Assembly (NCBI GenBank): GCA_033782935.1
Contig: JAWQEG010000486.1
Location: 2,666,001 to 2,730,000, forward strand
Direction: 5' to 3'
Source of the DNA: Petrolisthes cinctipes
Taxonomy: Eukaryota; Arthropoda; Malacostraca; Decapoda; Porcellanidae
DNA: 64,000 nt
How positions within the stretch are numbered: the first letter of the stretch is position 1; every line of letters starts with the position of its first letter. Shown piece by piece: positions 55,231-64,000 of the stretch. The translations under genes were made by a program, and so were the position numbers. Below the pieces are notes generated by a model. That model was given only the letters and a program-made list of their open reading frames with translations, did no database searches and had not been told where the DNA came from.

Positions 55231-57859
55231 TGTTTTGGGCCTGAATTTGAGATATCGCCTTTACGCACCTAAAATATCGATTTTTAGCATGTTTTAAGCC
55301 TATATTTTGAAAATATTCTAGCACTGAGTAGGCATGTACAGATCGCTTCTGGGACCCCAAAATATCGAATTTTCGGGTGTTTTGAGCCTTAATTTGAGAT
55401 ATCGACTTTTTGGCACCTAAAATATCGATTTTTAGCATGTTTTTAGCCTATATTTTGAAAATATTCTGGTACTGAGTAGGCATGTACAGATTGCTTCTGG
55501 AACCCCTAAATATCGAATTTTCGGGTGTTTTGGGCCTAAATTTGAGATATCGCCCTTACGCACCTAAAATATCGATTTTTAGCATGTTTTGAGCCTATAT
55601 TTTGAAAATATTCTAGCACTGAGTTGGCATGTACAGATCGCTTCTGGGACCCCAAAATATCGAATTTTCGGGTGTTTTGAGCCTAAATTTGAGATATAAA
55701 CGAGTCTCTGAAGATTCATGCACATATCGACTTTTGGGCACCTAAAATATCGATTTTAAGCATGTTTTGAGCCTATATTTTGAAAACATTCTAGCACTGA
55801 GTAGGCATGTACAGATCGCTTCTGGGACCCCTAAATATCGAATTTTCGGGTGTTTTGGGACTGAAATTGAGATACCAACTTTTTGGCACCTAAATTATCG
55901 ATTTTTAGCATGTTTTTAGCCTATATTTTGAAAATATTCTAGCACTGAGTAGGCATGTACAGATCGCTTCTGGGACCCCAAAATATTGAATTTTCGGGTG
56001 TTTTGAGCCTGTATTTGAGATATTAACGGGTACAGAAGATACATGCACATATTGACTTTGGGAATCTAAAATATCGATTTTGAGCATGTTTTGGGCCTGT
56101 TTTTTTTTAAATACTCTAACACGGAGTAGGCATGTACAGATCGCTTCTAGGACCCCAAAATATCGAATTTTCGGGTGTTTTGAGCCTGAATTTGAGATAT
56201 AAACGAGTACAGAAGATGCATGCACATATCGACTTTTGGGCACCTAAAATATCGATTTTGAGCATATTTTGAGCCTATATTTTGAAAACATTCTAGCACT
56301 GAGTAGGCATGTACAGATCGCTTCTGGGACCCCAAAATATCGAATTTTCGGGTGTTTAGGGCCAGAATTTGAGATATAAACGGGTACAGAAGATGCATGC
56401 ACATATCGACTTTTGGGCGCCTAAAAGATCGATTTTCAGTATGTTTTTGGCCTATATTTTGAAAATACTCTAGCACGGAGTAGGCATGTACAATTCGCTT
56501 CTGGGACCCCAAAAATATCAAATTTTCGGGTGTTTTTGGCCTTAATTTGAGATATCGCCTTTACGCACCAAAAATATCGATTTTTAGCATGTTTTGAGCC
56601 TATATTTTGAAAATATTCTTGCACTGAGTAGGCATATACAGATCGCTTCTGGGACCCCAAAATATCGAATTTTTGGGTGTTTTGAGCCTGAATTTGAGAT
56701 ATAATCGAGTACAGAAGATGCATGCACATATCAACTTTTGGGCACCTAAAATATCGATTTTGAGCATGTTTTGAGCCTATATTTTGAAAACATTCTAGCA
56801 CTGAGTAGGCATGTACAGATCGCTTCTGGGACCTCAAAATATCGAATTTTCGGGTGTTTTGAGCCTGAATTTGAGATATAAATGGGTACAGAAGATACAT
56901 GCACATATTGACTTTGGGCATCTAAAATATCGATTTTCAGCATGTTTTGGGCCTATATTTTGAAAATACTCTAACACAAGGTAGGCATGTACAGATCGCT
57001 TCTGGGACCCCAAAATATCGAATTTTCGGGTGTTTAGGGGCAGAATTTGAGATATAAACGGGTACAGAAGATGCATGCACATATCGACTTTTGGGCACCT
57101 AAAAGATCAATTTTCAGTATGTTTTTGGCCTGTATTTTGAAAATACTCTAACACGGATTAGGCATGTACAGATCGCTTCTGGGACCCCTAAATATCAAAT
57201 TTTCGGGTGTTTTGGGCCTTAATTTGAGATATCGCCTTTAGGCACCTAAAATATCGATTTTGAGCATGTTTTGAGCCTTTATTTTGAAAATATTCTAGCA
57301 CTGAGTAGGCATATACAGATCGCTTCTGAGACCCCAAAATATCGAATTTTCGGGTGTTTTCAGCTTCAAATTGAGATATAAACGAGTACAGAAGATGCAT
57401 GCACATATCGACTTTTGGGCACCTAAAATATCGATTTTTAACATGTTTTGATCCTATATTTTGAAAACATTCTAGCACTGAGTAGGCATGTACAGATCGC
57501 TTCTGGGACCCCAAAATATCGAATTTTCGGGTGTTTTGAGCCTGAATTTGAGATATAAATGGGTACAGAAGATACATGCACATATTGACTTTGGTCATCT
57601 AAAATATCGTTTTTTAGCATGTTTTGGGCCTGTATTTTGAAAATACTCTAACACGGAGTAGGCATGTACAGATCGCTTCTGGGACCCCAAAATATCGAAT
57701 TTTCGGGTGTTTTGAGCCTGAATTTGAGATATAAACGGGTACTGATGATGCATGCACATATCGACTTTTGGGCACCTAAAACATCGATTTTGAGCATGTT
57801 TTGGGCCTGCATTTTGAAAATACTCTAACACAGAGTAAGCATGTACAGATCGCTTCTTG

Positions 57860-57874
57860 GACCCCAAAATATCG
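57860..57874. other. Junction of a 148-bp short-monomer deletion
   Basis: Copies 1 and 2 contain a short monomer with GATTACGAATTTTTGG followed by ATTACTGAGTAGG and CGGTTGTTTTGGG. In copy 3 the upstream CTTCTTGGACCCCAAAATAT runs directly into CGAATTTTCGGTTG. One 148-bp monomer is absent, and the exchange lies in the shared ACCCCAAAATATC segment. Confidence 0.87.
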
Positions 57875-59340
57875 AATTTTCGGTTGTTTTGGGCCTTAAT
57901 TTGAGATATCGCCTTTACGCACCTAAAATATCGATTTTTAGCATGTTTTGAGCATATATTTTGAAAATATTCTAGCACTGTGTAGGCATGTACAGATCGC
58001 TTCTGGAACCCCAAAATATCGAATTTTCTGGTGTTTCGAGCCTGAATTTGAGATATAAACGAGTACAGAAGATGCATGCACATATCGACTTGTGGGCACC
58101 TAAAAGATCGATTTTGAGCATGTTTTGAGCCAATATTTTGAAAACATTCTAGCACTGAGTAGGCATGTACAGATCGCTTCTGGGACCACTAAATATCGAG
58201 TTTTCGAGTGTTTTGGGACTGAATTTGAGATATCGACTTTTTGGCACCTAAATTATCGATTTTTAGCATGTTTTTAGCCTATATTTTGAAAATATTCTAT
58301 CACTGAGTAGGCATGTACAGATTGCTTCTGGGACCCCAAAATATTGAATTTTCGGTTGTTTTGAGCTTGAATTTGAGATATAAACGAGTCCAGAAGATGC
58401 ATGCACATATCGACTTTTGGGCACCTAAAATATCGATTTTGAGCATGTTTTGACCCTATATTTTGAAAACATTCTAGCACTGTGTAGGCTTGTACAGATC
58501 GCTTCTGGGACCCCAAAATATCGAATTTTAGGGTGTTTAGGGTCAGAATTTGACAAATAAACGGGTACAGAAGATGCATGCACATATCGACTTTTCGGCA
58601 CCTAAAAGATCGATTTTCAGTATGTTTTTCGCCTGTATTTTGAAAATACTCTAATACGGAGTAGGCATGTACAGATCGCTTCTGGGACCCCAAAATATCG
58701 AATTTTCGGGTGTTTAGGGTCAGAATTTGAGATATAAACGGGTACAGAAGATGCATGCACATATCAACTTTTGGGCACCTAAAAGATCGATTTTCAGTAT
58801 GTTTTTGGCCTGTATTTTGAAAATACTCTAACACGGAGTAGGCATGTACAGATCACTTCTGGGACCGCTAAATATCGAATTTTCGGGTGTTTTGGGCCTT
58901 AATTTGAGATATCGCCTTTACGCACCTAAAATATCGATTTTTAGCATGTTTTGAGCCTATATTTTGAAAATATTCTAGCACTGAGTAGGCATGTACAGAT
59001 CGCTTCTGGGACCCCAAAATATTGAATTTTCGGGTGTTTTCAGCCTGAATTTGAGATATAAACGGGTACAGAAGATACATGCACATATTGACTTTGGGCA
59101 TCTAAAATATCGATTTTGAGCATGTTTTGGGCCTGTATTTTGAAAATACTCTAACACGGAGTAGGCATGTACAGATCGCTTCTAGAATCCCAAAATATCG
59201 AATTTTCGGGTGTTTTGAGCTTGAATTTGAGATATAAACGAGTACAGAAGATGCATGCACATATCGACTTTTGGGCACCTAAAATATCGATTTTGAGCAT
59301 GTTTTGAGCCTATATTTTGAAAACATTCTAGCACTGAGTA

Positions 59341-59517
59341 GGCATGTACAGATCGCTTCTGGGACCCCAAAATATCGAATTTTCGGGTGTTTAGGGCCAG
59401 AATTTGAGATATAAACGGGTACAGAAGATGCATGCACATATCGACTTTTGGGCACCTAAAAGATCGATTTTCAGTATGTTTTTGGCCTGTATTTTGAAAA
59501 TACTCTAACACGGAGTA
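59341..59517. repeat. Representative long monomer (177 bp)
   Basis: This is one complete long monomer, measured from GGCATGTAC to the next GGCATGTAT. It belongs to the subtype carrying TTTAGGGCCAG and CAGTATG. It contains two homologous half-units of about 88-89 bp. Half A runs from TTCTGGGACC to CATATCGAC and half B from TTTTGGGCAC to CAGATCGC. In each half an A/T-tract-rich core of about 60 bp is followed by a segment of about 28 bp without A/T tracts. A 15-bp dyad, GTATTTTGAAAATAC, lies at 59489-59503 in half B. The next monomer, starting at 59518, is also 177 bp. Long monomers with GACTTTGGGC in place of GACTTTTGGGC are 176 bp. Confidence 0.95.
59489..59503. other. 15-bp dyad in half B, G...C version
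   Basis: GTATTTTGAAAATAC is a perfect 7-bp inverted repeat around a single central base. It recurs in monomers ending CTCTAACACGGAG. The matching A...T version at 60491-60505 is also perfect, and a third monomer class (TATTTTGAAAACATTC) has one mismatch. No protein is assigned; it is listed because of its symmetry and recurrence. Confidence 0.7.
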
Positions 59518-59694
59518 GGCATGTATAGATCGCTTCTGGGACCCCTAAATATCGAATTTTCGGGTGTTTAGGGCCAGAATTTGAGATATAAACGGGTACA
59601 GAAGATGCATGCACATATCGACTTTTGGGCACCTAAAAGATCGATTTTCAGTATGTTTTTGGCCTGTATTTTGAAAATACTCTAACACGGAGTA

Positions 59695-59841
59695 GGCATG
59701 TACAGATCGCTTCTGGAACCCCTAAATATCGAATTTTCGGGTGTTTTGGGCCTTAATTTGAGATATCGCCTTTACGCACCTAAAATATCGATTTTTAGCA
59801 TGTTTTGAGCCTATATTTTGAAAGTATTCTAGCACTGAATA
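59695..59841. repeat. Representative short monomer (147 bp)
   Basis: This short monomer equals a long one except that half A jumps from GAGATAT directly to CGCC, omitting about 29 bp (the AAACGAGTACAG...CACATAT segment). It also carries CTTTACGCACC, which is one base shorter than the CTTTTTGGCACC form. The same short form recurs throughout the window, usually followed by ATCGATTTTTAGCATG in half B. Confidence 0.95.
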
Positions 59842-60371
59842 GGCATGTACAGATCGCTTCTGGGACCCCAAAATATCGAATTTTCGGGTGTTTTGAGCCT
59901 GAATTTGAGATATAAACGAGTACAGAAGATGCATGCACATATCGACTTTTGGGGACCTAAAATATCGATTTTGAGCATGTTTTGAGCCTATATTTTGAAA
60001 ACATTCTAGCACAGAGTAGGCATGTACAGATCACTTTTGGGACCCCAAAATATCGAATTTTCGGGTGTTTTGAGCCTGAATTTGAGATATAAATGGGTAT
60101 AGAAGATACATGCACATATTGACTCTGGGCATCTAAAGTATCGATTTTCAGCATGTTTTGGGCCTATAATTTGAAAATACTCAAACACGGAGTAGGCATG
60201 TACAGATCGCTTCTGGGACCCCAAAATATCGAATTTTCGGGTGTTTAGGGCCAGAATTTGAGATATAAACGGGTACAGAAGATGCATGCACATATCGACT
60301 TTTGGCCACCTAAAAGATCAATTTTCAGTATGTTTTTGGACTGTATTTTGAAAATACTCTAACACGGAGTA

Positions 60372-60519
60372 GGCATGTAGAGATCGCTTCTGGGACCCCT
60401 AAATATCGAATTTTCGGGTGTTTTGGGACTGAATTTGAGATATCGACTTTTTGGCACCTAAAAGATCGATTTTAAGCATGTTTTTAGCCTATATTTTGAA
60501 AATATTCTAGCACTGAGTA
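60372..60519. repeat. Representative short monomer, 148-bp form
   Basis: This is the second short subtype. It has the same 29-bp loss but keeps CGACTTTTTGGCACC, giving 148 bp. Half B ends in the A...T version of the dyad, ATATTTTGAAAATAT, at 60491-60505. The two short subtypes occupy different fixed places in the higher-order units, so they are old, separately inherited variants rather than sequencing noise. Confidence 0.93.
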
Positions 60520-60963
60520 GGCATGTACAGATTGCTTCTGGGACCCCAAAATATTGAATTTTCGGGTGTTTAGAGCCAGAATTTAAGATATAAACGGGTA
60601 CAGAAGATACATGCACATATCGACTTTTGGGCACCTAAAAGATCGATTTTCAGTATGTTTTTGGCCTGTATTTTGAAAATACTCTAACACGGAGTAGGCA
60701 TGTACAGATCGCTTCTGGGACCCCTAAATATCGAATTTTCGGGTGTTTTGGGACTGAATTTGAGATATCGACTTTTTGGCACTTAAAAGATCGATTTTTA
60801 GCATGTTTTTAGCCTATATCTTGAAAACATTCTAGCACTGAGTAGGCATGTACAGATTGCTTCTGGGACCCCAAAACATTGAATTTTCGGGTGTTTTGAG
60901 CCCGAATTTGAGATATAAACGGGTACAGAAGATGCATGCACATATCTACTTTTGGGCACGTAA

Positions 60964-63900
60964 AATATCGATTTTGAGCATGTTTTGAGCCTATATTTTG
61001 AAAATATTCTAGCACTGAGTAGGCATGTACAGATCGCTTTGGGGACCCCAAAATATCGAATTTTCGGGTATTTTGAGCTTGAATTTGAGATATAAACGAG
61101 TACAGAAGATGCATGCACATATCGACTTTTGGGCACCTAAAATATCGATTTTGAGCATGTTTTGAGCCTATATTTTGAAAACATTCAAGCACTGAGTAGG
61201 CATGTACAGATCGCTTCTGGGACCCAAAAATATCGAATTTTCGGGTGTTTAGGGCCAGAATTTGAGATATAAACGTGTACAGAAGATGCATGCACATATC
61301 GACTTTTGGGCACCTAAAAGATCGATTTTCAGTATGTTTTTGGCCTGTATTTTGAAAATACTCTAACACGGAGTAGGCATGTACAGATCGCTTCTGGGAT
61401 CCCTAAATATCGAATTTTCGGGTGTTTTGGGCCTTAATTTGAGATATCGACTTTTTGGCACCTAAAATATCGATTTTTAGCATGTTTTTAGCCTATATTT
61501 TGAAAATATTCTAGCACTGAGTAGGCATGTACAGATTGCTTCTGGGACCCCAAAATATTGAATTTTCGGGTGTTTTGAGCCTGAATTTGAGATATAAACG
61601 GGTACAGAAGATACATGCACATATTGACTTTGGGCATCTAAAATATCGATTTTCAGCATGTTTTGGGCATGTATTTTGAAAATACTCTAACACGGAGTAG
61701 GCATGTACAGATCGCTTCTAGGAACCAAAAATATCGAATTTTCGGGTGTTTTGAGCCTGAATTTGAGATATAAACGGGTACTGAAGATGCATGCTCATAT
61801 CGACTTTTGGGCACCTAAAACATCGATTTTGAGCATGTTTTGGGCCTGTATTTTGTAAATACTCTAACACGGAGTAGGCATGTACAGATCGCTTCTGGGA
61901 CCCCATAATATCGAATTTTCGGGTTTTTTGGGCCTGAATTTGAGATATCGCCTTTACGCACCTAAAATATCGTTTTTTAGCATGTTTTGAGCCTATATTT
62001 TGAAAATATTCTAGCACTGAGTAGGCATGTACAGATCGCTTCTGGGACCCCAAAATATCGAATTTTCGGGTGTTTTGAGCCTGAATTTGAGATATAAACG
62101 AGTACAGAAGATGCATGTACATATCGACTTTTGGGCACCTAAAATATCGATTTTGAGCATGTTTTGAGCCTATATTTTAAAAACATTCTAGCACTGAGCA
62201 AGCATGTACAGATCGCTTCTGGGACCCCAAAATATCGAATTTTCGGGTGTTTTGAGCTTGAATTTGAGATATAAACGAGTATAGAAGATGCATGCACATA
62301 TTGACTTTGGGCACCAAAAATATCGATTTTCAGCATGTTTTAGGCCTAAATTTTGAAAATACTCTAACACGGAGTAGGCATGTACAGATCGCTACTGGGA
62401 CCCCAAAATATCGAATTTTCGGGTGTTTAGGGCCAGAATTTGAGATATAAACGGGTACAGAAGATGCATGCACATATCGTCTTTTGGGCACCTAAAAGAT
62501 CGATTTTCAGTATGTTTTTGGCCTTTATTTTGAAAATAGTCTAACACGGAGTAGGCATGTACAGATCGCTTGTGGGACCCAAAAATATCGAATTTTCGGG
62601 TGTTTAGGGTCAGAATTTGAGATATAAACGGGTACAGAAGATGCATGCACATATCGACTTTTGGGCACCTAAAAGATCGATTTTCAGTATGTTTTTGGCC
62701 TGTATTTTGAAAATACTCTAACACGGAGTAGGCATGTACAGATCGCTTCTGGGATCCCTAAATATCGAATTTTCGGGTGTTTTGGGCCTTAATTTGAGAT
62801 ATCGACTTTTTGGCACATAAAATATCGATATTTAGCATGTTTTTAGCCTATATTTTGAAAATATTCTAGCACTGAGTAGGCATGTACAGATTGCTTCTGG
62901 GACCCCAAAATATTGAATTTTCGGGTGTTTTGAGCCTGAATTTGAGATATAAACGGGTACAGAAGATACATGCACATATTGACTTTGGGCATCTAAAATA
63001 TCGATTTTCAGCATGTTTTGGGCATGTATTTTGAAAATGCTCTAACACGGAGTAGGCATGTACAGATCGCTTCTAGGACTCCAAAATATCGAATTTTCGG
63101 GTGTTTTGAGCCTAAATTTGAGATATAAACGGGTACTGAAGATGCATGCTCATATCGACTTTTGGGCACCTAAAACATCGATTTTGAGCATGTTTTGCGC
63201 CTGTATTTTGTAAATACTCTAACACGGAGTAGGCATGTATAGATCGCTACTGGGACCCCATAATATCGAATTTTCGGGTGTTTTGGGCCGGAATTTGAGA
63301 TATCGCCTTAACGCACCTAAAATATCGATATTTAGCATGTTTTGAGCCTATATTTTGAAAATATTCTAGCACTGAGTAGGCAGGTACAGATCGCTTCTGG
63401 GACCCCAAAATATCGAATTTTCGGGTGTTTTGAGCCTGAATTTGAGATATAAACGAGTACAGAAGATGCATGCACATATCGACTTTTGGGCACCTAAAAT
63501 ATCGATTTTGAGCATGTTTTGAGCCTATATTTTGAAAACATTCTAGCACTGAGTAGGCATGTACAGATCGCTTCTGGGACCCCAAAATATCGAATTTTCG
63601 GGTGTTTAGGGCCAGAATTTAAGATATAAACGGGTACAGAAGATGCATGCACATATCGACTTTTGGGCACCTAAAAGATCGATTTTCAGTATGTTTTTGG
63701 CCTGTATTTTGAAAATACTCTAACACGGAGTAGGCATGTACAGATCGCTTCTGGGACCCCTAAATATCGAATTTTCGGGTGTTTTAGGACTGAATTTGAG
63801 ATATCGACTTTTTGGCACTTAAAAGATCGATTTTTAGCATGTTTTTAGCCTATATCTTGAAAACATTCTAGCACTGAGTAGGCATGTACAGATTGCTTCT

Positions 63901-64000
63901 GGGACCCCAAAATATTGAATTTTCGGGTGTTTTGAGCCCGAATTTGAGATATAAACGGGTACAGAAGATGCATGCACATATCTACTTTTGGGCACGTAAA
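60964..64000. repeat. Right-hand segment with 1355-bp and 3036-bp repeats
   Basis: About 61.38-62.74 kb recurs from 62.74 kb at 1355 bp (about eight monomers). Shared markers are GGGATCCCTAAATATCG, TTTTGTAAATACTC and GGGACCCCATAATATCG; similarity falls off after about 63.5 kb. The last ~170 bp repeat the monomer at about 60790-60963 (CACTTAAAAGATCG, GAGCCCGAATTTG, GGGCACGTAAA) at 3036 bp, so another unit starts at the window edge. Part of the region matches 4.5-5.2 kb at an offset of about 56.88 kb. Confidence 0.83.

Larger units (their letters stand above)
49813..57856. repeat. 8044-bp super-higher-order unit, copy 2 (one long monomer lost)
   Basis: Copy 2 matches copy 1 in order and sequence at offsets of 8221 bp before, and 8044 bp after, a 177-bp loss near 50497-50523. 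Only scattered single-base differences were noticed elsewhere, such as CTAGGACTGAG (43214 area) against CTAGCACTGAG, CCCCAACATATTG (44755 area) against CCCCAAAATATTG, and ATGCACAT against ATGCACTT (51184 area). The copies are therefore recent. Confidence 0.9.
57857..60963. repeat. ~8.2-kb super-higher-order unit, copy 3 (partial)
   Basis: This copy starts at the CTTCTTGGACCCC marker, 8044 bp after copy 2, then matches copy 2 at an offset of 8073 bp. The shift is the sum of a 148-bp loss near 57860-57874 and retention of the 177-bp monomer missing from copy 2. It carries GTGTAGGCTTGTACAG near 58490. The match stops near 60.9 kb: where copies 1 and 2 continue with the 2529-derived part, this copy passes into the 60.96-64.0 kb type. 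Confidence 0.88.
1..64000. repeat. Tandem satellite DNA array filling the window
   Basis: Every stretch examined is a copy of one monomer family in the same orientation, recognisable by landmarks such as GGCATGTACAGATCGC, TTCTGGGACC, AAAATATCGAATTTTC and CACCTAAAATATCGAT, which recur every 147-177 bp. Monomers are either long (176-177 bp) or short (147-148 bp). The first five intervals, measured at the GGCATG landmark from base 18, are 148, 176, 177, 177 and 147 bp. No unique DNA, transposon remnant or gene interrupts the array. Arrays of this length and monomer size are typical of eukaryotic centromeric or pericentromeric heterochromatin; that location is inferred, since the window contains no flanking chromosome sequence. 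The family was not recognised from memory. Confidence 0.98.

Noticed and set aside
59489..59503. Dyad GTATTTTGAAAATAC as a bacterial operator or terminator
   Set aside because: It is AT-rich, recurs in monomers throughout a gene-free eukaryotic satellite, and has no adjacent promoter or gene.
59341..59517. CENP-B box-like motif around TTTTCGGGTGTTTTGGGCC
   Set aside because: Compared with the NTTCGNNNNANNCGGGN core, the A and the C of CGGG are not matched on the plus strand, and no better match was found on the minus strand.
1..64000. Hundreds of short open reading frames, mostly on the minus strand, as possible genes
   Set aside because: All are translations of the same satellite monomer in different frames, with identical peptide blocks repeating each monomer. 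None has an independent start context, non-repetitive domain or recognisable family, and frames break whenever a 176- or 148-bp monomer occurs.
1..64000. CRISPR array
   Set aside because: Period is 147-177 bp and the entire period is conserved; there is no short constant repeat with variable spacers.
1..64000. Identification of the species or a named satellite family
   Set aside because: The monomer did not match any satellite consensus I could recall with confidence, and window sequence alone gives only a broad eukaryotic, probably CpG-methylating, assignment.

Overview
The whole 64 kb window is one uninterrupted array of tandem satellite DNA. No protein-coding gene, RNA gene, transposon or other unique sequence could be supported anywhere in it. 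Monomers run head to tail in a single orientation from the first base to the last. The array is AT-rich: the long monomer is about 39% G+C by my hand count. A block of this size and organisation indicates a eukaryotic chromosome, most likely centromeric or pericentromeric heterochromatin. I do not recognise the satellite family and cannot name the species. The CpG-decay pattern among monomers suggests a lineage with cytosine methylation, such as plants, vertebrates or some invertebrates.

Two monomer length classes alternate. The long class is 176-177 bp. The short class is 147-148 bp and differs by loss of a 29-bp segment bounded by a short ATAT direct repeat. The long monomer is itself an old tandem duplication of an ~88-bp unit: its two halves align along their full length, and the 29-bp loss removes the end of one half. 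I estimate roughly 380 monomers in the window.

Monomers are arranged in nested higher-order repeats (HORs). Positions 1-8852 are heterogeneous, with only partial long-distance matches. 8853-11484 is a 1316-bp eight-monomer unit present twice. About 11735-14728 is a 1532-bp nine-monomer unit present twice. About 14935-22885 is a series of related units of 2208, 1679, 853, 1679 and 1532 bp. About 22886-29793 is a mosaic containing a 675-bp four-monomer repeat and a second copy of the 11.5-13.0 kb segment. 29794-34851 is a 2529-bp unit present twice, and 34852-41569 is a 3359-bp unit present twice. 41592-60963 is an ~8.2-kb super-HOR in two complete copies (8221 and 8044 bp) and one partial copy; the copies differ by whole-monomer losses. 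60964-64000 returns to an older-looking type, with a 1355-bp unit and strong resemblance to the 4.5-5.2 kb region.

The structure fits repeated unequal exchange or replication slippage in register. Features of interest are the half-monomer ancestry, a dyad kept in two variants by paired base changes, a ~20-bp micro-inversion carried through four HOR copies, A/T tracts phased at about 10.5 bp, CpG decay at essentially every CpG of the monomer, and duplication junctions at a shared sub-monomer segment. Open reading frames on the minus strand arise because 177 and 147 are multiples of three and one frame is stop-free; I do not regard them as genes.
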